NCBI RefSeq assembly: GCF_014287955.1
Contig: NZ_JACOPD010000001.1
Coordinates: forward strand, 248,001 to 312,000
Direction of reading: 5' to 3'
DNA from: Lachnospira hominis (ex Liu et al. 2021)
GTDB taxonomy: Bacteria; Bacillota; Clostridia; Lachnospirales; Lachnospiraceae
Length of the DNA: 64,000 nucleotides
The position numbers and the translations under genes were made by a program. This document shows, in pieces, positions 55,254 through 63,511 of this stretch (positions within the stretch are counted from its first letter, which is position 1; every line of letters begins with the position of its first letter). The notes below the pieces were generated by a model. That model ran no database searches, had not been told where the DNA came from, and saw only the letters and a list, made by a program, of their open reading frames with translations.

Positions 55254-57167
55254 TTATTTATTAACTTTTAAAATATAATATGGCGTATAGTCATATTCAA
55301 GTGTATCAGGCTTTTCAACTTTCAAAACTTCCCACTTGGAAATACACGGATGGGTTTTTGCATACAAATCCTTTTTCCCTGCTTTTTCATATTTGAATCC
55401 ACGGGTAATCATAAACACATTCCATCTTCTATGTTCAATTCTTTCCAGTTCTTCCTTATTATCTTTAAGCGAATATGCCTTTTTATCATACACAAGCCAT
55501 CTTTTTACATCCTGATGAAGTGATTGTGCAATGCTTGACTCCCTGTCGAAAATACTCATCTTATGCCATGCATTATTTAATTCTGTCTCATTCTTTTCGA
55601 TTCTTAGTGCATCCTCTTTAAGATGATTTTCTATTTCAAGCATAAATTTATCATCTACAACTATATTTTTATCTTTCTTATAACCGCTTATCACATCATA
55701 AAGCAGATTATATCTGTGATTAAAAAGCTTTGCTTCATTTGTAATTTCCTGGTTTGTTATTGATTTATACGAATAAATATCCTTATCGCGGTTTATTGTA
55801 TACAGATTCTTTTCACCATAAATACTTGCAAAATCATTATTTTCTTTTACTCTTACAATAACAGGAATGTTTATACATGTGTCACCTTTTTTATATAAAA
55901 GCTGCTTTAATTCTATAATGGTATTTGCCATTGAGCGTGTATCTGCCATCGCAATTATAAGATATGTAAATGGATTTTCATCATTACATTTTTTAAATAT
56001 TTTATTAAAATGTAACTTTGTTGCATCTGTGTTAAAAAATCTGATATTTATTTCTCCATCCATTCCAAACTTGTCCGGTGAAGTGTTAAAAGGCATTTTT
56101 AATTCGTAACAACCTGTACTTTTTCCTTCATAAATATCTTCTTTTATAAATTTCAGACCCTCAAGTGCATCAACCGAAAAGTTTTTCATAAATCCACCGA
56201 TTATCGAATCAATATCTTTATCAAAAACATCTATACATATTTTTGAATCCGCCGATAGAACTGACATATTAAGCCCCTGTATAAGTGAACTCTGTCCAAA
56301 ATCGCCAAAACCTATAATTCCGATATGGACATCATAATTATCATCTTTGTTTGCTATGTATACAGGATGTTCTTTATACATCTTATTAACAGCCATTTTA
56401 TTTACATCTACTATATCAAGGTCAAATAATTTTGTATCAAGATTATCATAATACTGTCGGATAAGTTCCGCCATCGAATTATCTGCACTGCTAACATGAA
56501 TCTGCTGATAAGCTGAATTGCCTGCATCACTGTATTTTGATGATTTTTCAGATAAAGATTTCAAATATTCAATATTAGCAATTGCACTTTCATCACAGAG
56601 AAAGATATCATTAAATTTACGTATATCAAGCGATTTGAATATGGTTTCAATTGACATATCACCATATTTCTGGATAATCTTTACTCCCTTATTTATGTAC
56701 TTCAGTTTCGTATCTTCTGAAAGCATTCTGCTTACAATAACTGTCACACGGCAGTCTTTTACCAGACCATCAATAAATGCAAACTGATACTTTCCTTCTC
56801 CTATTATAAGCACATGCTTCTTGTTTCTCTGGCTAAAAAATCCTCTTACATAACTTGCCGGCTTTCTTATAAGCACAGCCAATGCACCTACTGTACAAAA
56901 TGGTGCCACTATAACAGCAAAACAGTAAACATATGTTATTATGACGCTTATAATTCCACCACCAGACTTCTGCATATAGGCAAGTGCTTCTGCCTGCTTT
57001 ATGTCTGGATCAATCTTATATGCTTTTATCGCATTCTGAATATTAAGCGTAACTTTAAGGAAAGGATTTTCTACATTGTGATAGAAAAATATGCCTTCAA
57101 TTACACATATGATAAATACTGCAAGAGCTGTATACCACAAATAATCTTTATATTTATTTCTTTTCAT
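55254..57167 (-). CDS. Membrane-anchored TrkA-N-like protein with C-terminal RyR domain
   Basis: 637 residues. Two membrane segments (about 10-28 and 72-100), then a Rossmann-type TrkA-N region (HVLIIGEGKYQF, from about 118), a second dinucleotide-type motif HIGIIGFGDFGQSSL (about 281-295) and a C-terminal RyR-like domain (about 573-625: RIEHRRWNVFMITRGFKYEK, then KTHPCISKWEVL). Bacterial RyR domains occur in proteins thought to sense nucleotide-type ligands in conflict and stress systems. It lies 19 nt after the TIR gene in the same unit. Likely a membrane sensor or channel regulator; ion transport itself is not shown. Confidence 0.8.
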   Translation of the reverse strand: MKRNKYKDYLWYTALAVFIICVIEGIFFYHNVENPFLKVTLNIQNAIKAYKIDPDIKQAEALAYMQKSGGGIISVIITYVYCFAVIVAPFCTVGALAVLIRKPASYVRGFFSQRNKKHVLIIGEGKYQFAFIDGLVKDCRVTVIVSRMLSEDTKLKYINKGVKIIQKYGDMSIETIFKSLDIRKFNDIFLCDESAIANIEYLKSLSEKSSKYSDAGNSAYQQIHVSSADNSMAELIRQYYDNLDTKLFDLDIVDVNKMAVNKMYKEHPVYIANKDDNYDVHIGIIGFGDFGQSSLIQGLNMSVLSADSKICIDVFDKDIDSIIGGFMKNFSVDALEGLKFIKEDIYEGKSTGCYELKMPFNTSPDKFGMDGEINIRFFNTDATKLHFNKIFKKCNDENPFTYLIIAMADTRSMANTIIELKQLLYKKGDTCINIPVIVRVKENNDFASIYGEKNLYTINRDKDIYSYKSITNQEITNEAKLFNHRYNLLYDVISGYKKDKNIVVDDKFMLEIENHLKEDALRIEKNETELNNAWHKMSIFDRESSIAQSLHQDVKRWLVYDKKAYSLKDNKEELERIEHRRWNVFMITRGFKYEKAGKKDLYAKTHPCISKWEVLKVEKPDTLEYDYTPYYILKVNK

Positions 57168-57186
57168 GCAATCTCCTCAAAACTTA

Positions 57187-58716
57187 TCAGTTCTTTTTGA
57201 ATGTTTTTCTTATAAGTGCCTTTTCATCTTCATTGCCAGCTGCATTCATAACTATGTCATATAATGTATCTTTGCCTTCTTCGCTGTAATCGCGGACATA
57301 TTTTGCAAATTCCATGGCAGTAAGACCGAGCTGTCTGTTGCACTTGTCTACAACTGGAGATTTGCTTATATTAAGTTCACTTGCAACAGCTCCGTAAATA
57401 TTCTGAAGTGTTTTTGTATAATTCTCAATCGGTTTATTTTCCTGATTCACCTTTTCAATTACCATGCAAATCTGATTAATCTTAGAACTTACACCTGTAC
57501 TCCGCACTCCGGATGAACTTTTTCCCACTGTTTTTTCATTCTTTTTTCCTGATTTCCATGCCAGCTTTCCGTTGACACTTGTACCCGACACAAAACATGC
57601 CGCTCCCGAAAGGCTCCTGAACTCCATATCTTTTTGAAGGACATAATACTCACCATCGTCCGTGATACTTCCGTCTAATAGCGAGCTGTTTCTCTTTTTC
57701 TTTGCTCCCTCAGGGCATGAATTCGCCTCGCTCCTGCTGATTTTTGAACCTTTAAGAATCACAATTCCGCCAAGCATGTTGTCCCTGCCAATTGCAGAAT
57801 CGTAATATAACAAGTCATCACTTAAATCTTGTGTGTCGGCTGCGTCATTTATATCTTCAACTGCCTCGGCTGTAGCGGCTGTTTCAACGACATCATCTGC
57901 ACTCTTGACAGCTTCTGCTTCATCTAAAACTTCCGGCTCTCCATTATCTTTGTCAAACATATATATGGCATTTTCACTGTCCTGTTTAAATCTGTTTTCT
58001 TCATTATACTTTGACGCATCAATATAATTGCCATAAAGATTACTCTTTTTTCTTACCTCACGGACTATCATAGCAACAGAAGGATAAAAATTAACCATTT
58101 GAGAAGAATCATATGCCTGCTTTATACCCTCTACAGCTGCTTTTACACGCTCTTCATCATTGTTGTAAAGGCTTCTTAATCCCTCTTCGTAACATTCTTC
58201 CTCGTGATGATTATTTTCCCACAATCTATCACCTACTTTTTGTCTTAAATTTGTAAAATACTTTTTGTAATCATTCTTAATTTCCTGTGAACTAAAATTT
58301 TTCCCTTCATCTTTCGGCTTGTTTTCCAGACATATAATATCTACCGGCAAAACAGGATTTGTAAACGGTTTTCTTTTCTTTGCCGTTTCATCTGAGCAAA
58401 CAGTAAGCAATTCAAGCATAGATGGATAACTGAAGCAGTAATTCTCGCTGTAGAAGCATGCAACAAGCTGACATGATGCAGACCTCAATGCTTTTGTCAT
58501 CATTTCGACCCAGTTTTCATTTCCACTGTGATTTTCAAAATCCACATCAAGATATATGTTATATCCCTTTCTTATCCATCTTAAAACCATTGGATATACC
58601 TGTTTATAATCCATATGCGAATAACTTACAAAAACATAATTTTCATTAGCATCAAACTTAGCCATTTTTATTTCATCTTCTATTTCTTTAATGGTCATTT
58701 CTGATATATTCTTCAT
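57187..58716 (-). CDS. TIR domain protein with DUF4357
   Basis: 509 residues. An N-terminal TIR domain (about 26-150) has YVFVSYSHMDYKQVYP and FSYPSMLELL with the expected catalytic Glu at about 102, so NAD cleavage or cyclic-nucleotide formation is possible. Then come a middle helical part, an acidic Ala-rich linker (about 255-305), a DUF4357 domain (about 318-390: SRSEANSCPEGAKKKRNSSL and SGAACFVSGTSVNGKLAWK) and an unassigned C-terminal domain (410-509). AGAGG precedes the ATG; it has its own promoter. TIR proteins of bacteria mostly act in anti-phage defence; that role here is inferred. Confidence 0.85.
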   Translation of the reverse strand: MKNISEMTIKEIEDEIKMAKFDANENYVFVSYSHMDYKQVYPMVLRWIRKGYNIYLDVDFENHSGNENWVEMMTKALRSASCQLVACFYSENYCFSYPSMLELLTVCSDETAKKRKPFTNPVLPVDIICLENKPKDEGKNFSSQEIKNDYKKYFTNLRQKVGDRLWENNHHEEECYEEGLRSLYNNDEERVKAAVEGIKQAYDSSQMVNFYPSVAMIVREVRKKSNLYGNYIDASKYNEENRFKQDSENAIYMFDKDNGEPEVLDEAEAVKSADDVVETAATAEAVEDINDAADTQDLSDDLLYYDSAIGRDNMLGGIVILKGSKISRSEANSCPEGAKKKRNSSLLDGSITDDGEYYVLQKDMEFRSLSGAACFVSGTSVNGKLAWKSGKKNEKTVGKSSSGVRSTGVSSKINQICMVIEKVNQENKPIENYTKTLQNIYGAVASELNISKSPVVDKCNRQLGLTAMEFAKYVRDYSEEGKDTLYDIVMNAAGNEDEKALIRKTFKKN

Positions 58717-58752
58717 GTAAAAACCTCTTGCACATTAGTATTTAATATATTT

Positions 58753-58781
58753 ATTATATAATTTTTTATATTTCTTTACAA
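58753..58781 (-). promoter_or_regulatory. Promoter of the TIR-RyR unit
   Basis: TTGTAA (58776-58781) and TATAAT (58753-58758), 17-bp spacer, minus strand, 37 bp before the TIR start. With the terminator just upstream, it makes the TIR-RyR pair a separate transcription unit from the SPFH group. Confidence 0.7.
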
Positions 58782-58805
58782 TAACTATTTTAAATATTAA
58801 ACATA

Positions 58806-58836
58806 TAAAAAGTGGGGGCGATAAAACGCTCCCACT
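58806..58836 (-). terminator. Terminator after the SPFH/zinc-ribbon unit
   Basis: AGTGGGAGCG pairs with CGCCCCCACT (one mismatch), 6-nt loop, then TTTTTATA on the minus strand, 16 nt after the stop of the zinc-ribbon protein gene. Confidence 0.8.
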
Positions 58837-58851
58837 AACCAACACGGCCTA

Positions 58852-60186
58852 TTATAATTCATTCGGACTCATCTGTCTGATATTGACATTCTGGATTCCA
58901 TATGACTGTATTAACTTCTGAATTGTAACTGCCTGACTCTTTCTTATTTTCTTGATTCTTATTTCAGTATAATATATGTACACATTATTTGGTTCGTGTA
59001 TATTATAAATACCTGTTTCTTTGCAATGCTTTTCAACAGCTTCACATGCCTTAAGCGAAGAATCAACGCTTTCCATGGCCCCTCGTCCGACTTCTACTAT
59101 CCAGTAGCCTGATATGTCATCTTCCTGTTTTATTCTCTCATTTTCTATAATCTCATCTGAAGAACTACAGCTTTTTGAAATATCATTTATAACAGATTCC
59201 ATATCAGATATTGTGAATTCTTCTTTGTCATTTAGTCTTTCTTCTTTTGTTTTCCAATAATCAGCACGCGTCTGATTGCTGTTAATGCTGTCTTTCCACT
59301 TATTACTGTCAGACGAATCATCATCCCATTTTACCGGAGATGCAGTTGAGAGCCATGCCCATATTACTGCTATTATAACTACAACCCATCTGAAAAATCC
59401 ATGTAATAAAATTAAAGAAAGCACACCTATTATTACAGGTGCAATAAGTTTTAAAAGGTTTTTCTTCTTCTTTTCTTCATCGGACATCGCACTGTATTCT
59501 TCGTAATCTTTTATACTTGACTCTCTATATTGTTCATATCGTTTTTCAGTGGTATCCTTTTGTTTTTCGTAGAATTCTATTAATGCTTTTATGCCATCCT
59601 CTACACCATTGTTCTTAATTCCGTTTTCAGAACATGCATTATTAACTTCATTTTCTAAATTACGACTTTCTGTTTCAGTTTTTTCTGCGACATATTGCTG
59701 TATCATAGGTGTTAGTACAGCTTCTTTATCACAGTCTTTGCAGCTTATCATTTTATTTAATAGATCATAACCAGCATATTTGTCTTTTTCTTTAGATGTA
59801 TTACCTTTTAATTTTAATATAACTTTATACATTCCTTCATATCCGACACATGAATCCGGTTCAAAGCCTGTATATTTTTTAAATCCGGCATAAGCCTCGC
59901 AATATTTTCCTCTGTCAAAATTATCCTGTGCTTCAATCAGGATTTCTTTTGCTCTTGAAGCCTGTGAATTGGAATTTACAGTTACAGAATTAACATTCTT
60001 ACTTAAATTATCGAGTTTTTCATTTATATCCTCGTGCATATCTGTAATATGTGCATCTGTCTGTCTGAACTCTTTTGAAAGATTATGTACTAAAAATATA
60101 TTATCACATGCAAGACACGCATATTTTTCTTCTGTCAGTTCTTTTACTTTTTCACTTCCGCAATTAGGACACTTTATAGCCTCCAT
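58852..60186 (-). CDS. Zinc-ribbon membrane protein, YdjG-like plan
   Basis: 444 residues. An N-terminal zinc ribbon with C6/C9 (IKCPNCGSEK) and C24/C27 (YACLACDNI), a helical repeat-like region (about 85-240) including DRGKYCEAYAGFKKYTGFEP, a hydrophobic stretch of one or two membrane segments (about 245-280: LLKLIAPVIIGVLSLILLH and WVVVIIAVIWAWL) and a cytoplasmic C-terminus. This plan resembles Bacillus subtilis YdjG of the pspA-ydjGHI membrane-stress operon, though I cannot test homology. Third gene of the SPFH unit, 3 nt after the previous gene. Confidence 0.65.
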   Translation of the reverse strand: MEAIKCPNCGSEKVKELTEEKYACLACDNIFLVHNLSKEFRQTDAHITDMHEDINEKLDNLSKNVNSVTVNSNSQASRAKEILIEAQDNFDRGKYCEAYAGFKKYTGFEPDSCVGYEGMYKVILKLKGNTSKEKDKYAGYDLLNKMISCKDCDKEAVLTPMIQQYVAEKTETESRNLENEVNNACSENGIKNNGVEDGIKALIEFYEKQKDTTEKRYEQYRESSIKDYEEYSAMSDEEKKKKNLLKLIAPVIIGVLSLILLHGFFRWVVVIIAVIWAWLSTASPVKWDDDSSDSNKWKDSINSNQTRADYWKTKEERLNDKEEFTISDMESVINDISKSCSSSDEIIENERIKQEDDISGYWIVEVGRGAMESVDSSLKACEAVEKHCKETGIYNIHEPNNVYIYYTEIRIKKIRKSQAVTIQKLIQSYGIQNVNIRQMSPNEL

Positions 60187-60189
60187 TGT

Positions 60190-60765
60190 TTAACCCTGCT
60201 CCTTTGTATTCTTTATTTTCCTTATATCAAGCTGTTTTTCTATCTCCAGGCATTTAGCCCCAAACTGTGAAGATTCTGTAATTCCCGGTAATTCAGCTAT
60301 CAATTTGTGTATTTTTTCATTTTCCTGTGAAACTTCAGGTGAACTCACAGGATTGGAATATCTCATTTTTTCGTATAATTTATCTATATATTTTTTATTT
60401 TCTTCAGAGATATCCAATCTGCATATTTCTAGTTCTTTGATAAGATTTTTAAAATCACGTATTGAATTCTGCTCATTTTCCTGGACTTTTTTTATATATT
60501 TGTTGCTGCCTGACAAAGCCAGCTCCAAAGCTATAAATACCGCCAGAATTACAGCCTGAATCAGATAAGAAAATATACCGTATTTTCCCGGAATTTTTAT
60601 ACACAGTTTGAAGAACGCATATACCTGCACAACAAGATAAAGCACACTGCAGCCAATCATCGGAATCTTTAAGGCTGCTTCTCTTTTATCCTGCTTATGG
60701 TACACATACCACACAAATAACGGCTGTACTAAAACAGCAATCACGCAAAAAATGTATCTTGTCAT
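60190..60765 (-). CDS. Small membrane protein with coiled coil, unknown
   Basis: 191 residues. Three membrane segments (about 1-20, 35-52 and 62-85) and a long charged helical region (about 90-190) with NEQNSIRDFKNLIKELEICR, likely coiled coil. No family recognised. ATGA overlap with the SPFH gene and a 3-nt gap to the zinc-ribbon gene show that the three are translated together; it may anchor or scaffold the SPFH protein. Confidence 0.65.
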   Translation of the reverse strand: MTRYIFCVIAVLVQPLFVWYVYHKQDKREAALKIPMIGCSVLYLVVQVYAFFKLCIKIPGKYGIFSYLIQAVILAVFIALELALSGSNKYIKKVQENEQNSIRDFKNLIKELEICRLDISEENKKYIDKLYEKMRYSNPVSSPEVSQENEKIHKLIAELPGITESSQFGAKCLEIEKQLDIRKIKNTKEQG

Positions 60766-61889
60766 ACGTCCCTCCTTGCTCCGCAGTGCATGCAGAATTT
60801 AGCTTCGGGACTTATCGGCTGTCCACATTCCGAACAGAAAACCGTCTTTGGAACCTCAACTTTTTCTCCACAGTTAAAGCAGAATTTTGAATTTGACGGA
60901 AGTTCAGTGCCGCATTTTGCACATCTTATAACAGAAATATCCGTATTATTTTTCGTTTCGGCTGTCGAAGCCACTGCAGAATCTACATTTGATTTAATCA
61001 TGTCTCCCATGGAAAATGCCAGCGGAATCTGTGCCATCATATTGGCAGGATTACCCGCAAATCCCTCGTTTTGTGCAAATGTCTTACTAACGTCAAACTG
61101 CTGTTCCTGCTGCCATGTGTAGCCCTGGATTTCTCTCGCTTTCGCCATTCCCTGTGCCTCGATAACATTCGCATCCCTGTTACCCATAGCCTCAAATCTT
61201 TTCTGTACCATGCTGTTGTCGAGATTTTTTAATGCTTCAAGATCATCAGGCTTTATATTGACCGAAGATAAAAAGAAATTAAGTATCTGTATGCCGTAAT
61301 CGGAAATATCTTTTTCAATCTGTGACGCAACGCTTTCAGAAATGTCACTTAAATGCTGGTTAAATTCATTGTAGCTGTATCTGCCTAGTTCAACCGCAAT
61401 ACAATTTTTAACTCTCGTAACAATCAGATCTTTAAAATACTTCTGAACATCAGATGTCTCCATCTTCTTCTCTGTACCGACAAGATTAATAAGAAGTCTG
61501 CGTCCGTCTGTTATTTTAAGTCCGAACGAACCACTTGCACCCGCACTATAACTGTATCCGTAATTCGGGTCTCTCACAGTTACCTGGCTCGGCGTGCCCC
61601 ACGGTATGTCCATCATCGTTGCAAGATTTATAAAATAAACCTCTGTGTGAAACGGTGATACGCCGCCCGATACAAGATTTCTAAGCTTGGAAATTAACGG
61701 GATATTCTTTGTCTCAAGAGTATATCTTCCTGCCCTGAAGCTGTCCAAAGCCTGTCCGTCACTAAAAAATACCGCTTCCTGCGACTCATGGACAATGAGC
61801 TGTGACATCGTATTAAAATCCTCAGCAGGATGCTTATATATCAAAACAGAATTTTCTCCCTCGTACTTTATAACTTCCTGTATTGCCAT
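60762..61889 (-). CDS. SPFH (YdjI-like) protein with two C-terminal zinc ribbons
   Basis: 375 residues. An SPFH/band-7-type domain (about 20-215; for example FRAGRYTLETKNIPLISKL, SPFHTEVYFINLATMMDIPW), a helical region (215-275), a flexible part and two zinc ribbons (from 323): CAKCGTELP/CFNCGE and CSECGQPIS/CMHCGAR. This is the virion-core-protein-like SPFH family that includes YdjI of Bacillus subtilis, which acts with PspA at stressed membranes. No PspA gene is seen here. First gene of the unit; GGGAGG precedes the ATG; divergent from an XRE regulator. Confidence 0.85.
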   Translation of the reverse strand: MAIQEVIKYEGENSVLIYKHPAEDFNTMSQLIVHESQEAVFFSDGQALDSFRAGRYTLETKNIPLISKLRNLVSGGVSPFHTEVYFINLATMMDIPWGTPSQVTVRDPNYGYSYSAGASGSFGLKITDGRRLLINLVGTEKKMETSDVQKYFKDLIVTRVKNCIAVELGRYSYNEFNQHLSDISESVASQIEKDISDYGIQILNFFLSSVNIKPDDLEALKNLDNSMVQKRFEAMGNRDANVIEAQGMAKAREIQGYTWQQEQQFDVSKTFAQNEGFAGNPANMMAQIPLAFSMGDMIKSNVDSAVASTAETKNNTDISVIRCAKCGTELPSNSKFCFNCGEKVEVPKTVFCSECGQPISPEAKFCMHCGARRDV

Positions 61890-61925
61890 TAAAATTTTTT
61901 CCTCCCTTGTAATTTTACATTTCTG

Positions 61926-61997
61926 TCCAAAATGGAAGTTTTTATCATTGTAACATATAACTTCTATTTTGGATACTTTTTTCTTCTATTTTGGATA
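61926..61997. promoter_or_regulatory. Three matching operator-like repeats between SPFH and xre genes
   Basis: CTTCTATTTTGGATA occurs at 61961-61975 and again at 61983-61997 (22-bp period, two helical turns). An inverted copy, TCCAAAATGGAAG (one change), lies at 61926-61938. They overlap the presumed promoters on both strands (TACAAT -10 for the SPFH gene; TTGTAA/GATACT for xre). Likely binding sites of the divergent XRE protein. Confidence 0.7.
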
Positions 61998-62031
61998 AAA
62001 TTTTACATATGATTTCTTTGAGGTGAATATC

Positions 62032-62271
62032 ATGAGTGAACGAATCAACCAGCATCTTAATCCGCTCATCGGCTCAAACATACGGCGTTTGCGCAAAGAA
62101 CGCCACATGAAAGCTGTTGATGTCATTGCCAAACTCCAATGCGAAAATATCAATGTCACAACAGGAATTTTCAGTAAAGTCGAAAACGGATACAATAACC
62201 CGACCGTTGATATGCTTATCGCATTAACCAAAGTTTTTGAATGTGATTTTAATGAATTTTTTAAAAAATAA
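62032..62271 (+). CDS. XRE-family helix-turn-helix regulator
   Basis: 79 residues, a single Cro/CI-type HTH (about 12-75): IGSNIRRLRKERHMKAVDVI, then GIFSKVENGYNNPTVDMLIA. GAGGTG is 6 nt before the ATG at 62032; a GTG at 62023 lies within that site. Divergent from the SPFH unit, with three repeats between, so it probably represses that unit and itself. Confidence 0.88.
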   Translation: MSERINQHLNPLIGSNIRRLRKERHMKAVDVIAKLQCENINVTTGIFSKVENGYNNPTVDMLIALTKVFECDFNEFFKK

Positions 62272-62310
62272 GCGGCTGTTTTCCGATACGGATATTCAGC
62301 CGCTTTTTTT
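62270..62310 (+). terminator. Terminator of xre
   Basis: AGCGGCTG (62271-62278) pairs with CAGCCGCT (62297-62304), then TTTTTT. The stem overlaps the stop codon. Confidence 0.9.
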
Positions 62311-62343
62311 AGTAATTCGACACTTTTTTGAAGGAAATTCGAT

Positions 62344-62410
62344 GTCTTTGTTGAATGTAATTCAGCCGTCTTTGTTGAATGTAATTCAGCCGTCTTTGTT
62401 ATTGACAGCC
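62344..62410. repeat. 24-bp tandem repeat, about 2.7 copies
   Basis: GTCTTTGTTGAATGTAATTC plus AGCC repeats exactly at 62344-62367 and 62368-62391, followed by a partial, altered copy ending near 62410. It lies between convergent xre and an unknown gene. ATTCAGCCG also occurs in the xre terminator, so the array may have grown from that sequence. Function unknown. Confidence 0.8.
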
Positions 62411-62438
62411 GGCGTGTCGTGTGCTTTAGGTTATAAAT

Positions 62439-62795
62439 CTATGATTTAAAAAATACTTCACCGCCAAAAATACGCTCTATGGGTCTCAATGACTTTTCAA
62501 CGAATTCAATATCTTCTTTATTAATATCTTTTATAATGTCTTTTTCATGTTTTACAGCAGCTATATTTCCCGCAAATATTTTCTGCACTTTTCCGTCTTC
62601 GCCGCATACCGCACGGTTAAGCGTTTTTCCCATAATAACGGCATCTTCTTCATATAAAATGTCGATATTTTTTGTAAGTGCAAATTTTTGTATGTCGGTA
62701 ATTTTAATCATGTCCGAATAATCTTGTGCATCATATTCATACCCACGATATACATTTCCCGCCGAATCTGTTCTTAAAATATATATTTTAGGCAT
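62439..62795 (-). CDS. Hypothetical protein (118 aa)
   Basis: Soluble, charged protein opening MPKIYILRTDSAGNVYRGYE; ends ERIFGGEVFFKS. No family recognised, no membrane segment. It begins 2 nt after the upstream gene, with GGAG inside that gene's end, so the two form a unit. Confidence 0.6.
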   Translation of the reverse strand: MPKIYILRTDSAGNVYRGYEYDAQDYSDMIKITDIQKFALTKNIDILYEEDAVIMGKTLNRAVCGEDGKVQKIFAGNIAAVKHEKDIIKDINKEDIEFVEKSLRPIERIFGGEVFFKS

Positions 62796-62797
62796 TT

Positions 62798-63355
62798 TTA
62801 ATTTTCTTCTCCATTATCAAAGCCATCATCACAGCTATCATTATCAGAGCTGTCATCAGCCCACAAATCATCATTAAAAATATCTGTTTCCTCAGTATTG
62901 TTCTGCGGAAATGAATTTACTCCGGTATCTGTATTTGAAATTCCGTTTATCGGAAAATCCATATTCTGTCTCGGTGCAAACATCATCGCAACATTGCTCC
63001 TGCAAAAATACGGACGTGATTTACCTTCGTCAAATACAGGCTTGTCGTTAATTCCGATTTCCGGCTGGTAATCAAATTCGCTCAAATCACAGAAACCGTC
63101 TTTTGCAAGATTTGTGACAATTTTCTTTACCGTATCAACGGGAAGATTTCCAACAAGAAGATTTCCTTCATTTGCAATAGTAAAAACCGACTCCGTTTTC
63201 ACCGAAAAATACAATCCGCTGGCAGGCTGGCTTTTGTCTTTTGCCGTCTGACACAGTCTGATATCCCTTCCGTTAAAGCTGACTCTTTTCTCGACTATTG
63301 CTTCTGCCTTTTCTACCTCAATTACATTTCCGTTTGGTGTCAATACTCTCATCAT
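62798..63355 (-). CDS. Hypothetical protein (185 aa) with acidic tail
   Basis: Opens MMRVLTPNGNVIEVEKAEAI; a compact N-terminal part (about 1-130) is followed by a tail very rich in Asp, Asn and Glu (DDLWADDSSDNDSCDDGFDN). No family recognised. GGAG lies 8 nt before the ATG. A TATAAT-like -10 about 60 bp upstream suggests its own promoter. The 156-bp gap to the next gene holds a terminator. Confidence 0.62.
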   Translation of the reverse strand: MMRVLTPNGNVIEVEKAEAIVEKRVSFNGRDIRLCQTAKDKSQPASGLYFSVKTESVFTIANEGNLLVGNLPVDTVKKIVTNLAKDGFCDLSEFDYQPEIGINDKPVFDEGKSRPYFCRSNVAMMFAPRQNMDFPINGISNTDTGVNSFPQNNTEETDIFNDDLWADDSSDNDSCDDGFDNGEEN

Positions 63356-63443
63356 AATAATTTCTCCTTTCGCTTGTGCGTTTGTTTTTGTTTATGAGCT
63401 TATTATAAATTCCGGATTTTAATCATGCTATCAGCCTATAAAT

Positions 63444-63475
63444 AAAAAAAGAGCACAGGTTTTCTGCACTCTCTC
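63444..63475 (-). terminator. Terminator after the gene at the right edge
   Basis: Minus strand GAGTGCAG/CTGTGCTC (two G-U pairs), loop AAAAC, then TTTTTTT. Confidence 0.75.
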
Positions 63476-63511
63476 AAAAAAAATTTTTATCCCGTCGCAC
63501 GATTTTTACAC

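Noticed and set aside
62032-62271. XRE gene as an antitoxin of a toxin-antitoxin pair
   Set aside because: No small toxin-type partner is adjacent on the same strand; the gene is followed directly by a terminator and faces the SPFH unit.
62344-62410. CRISPR array
   Set aside because: The units are directly adjacent with no spacers, and there are no cas genes in the window.
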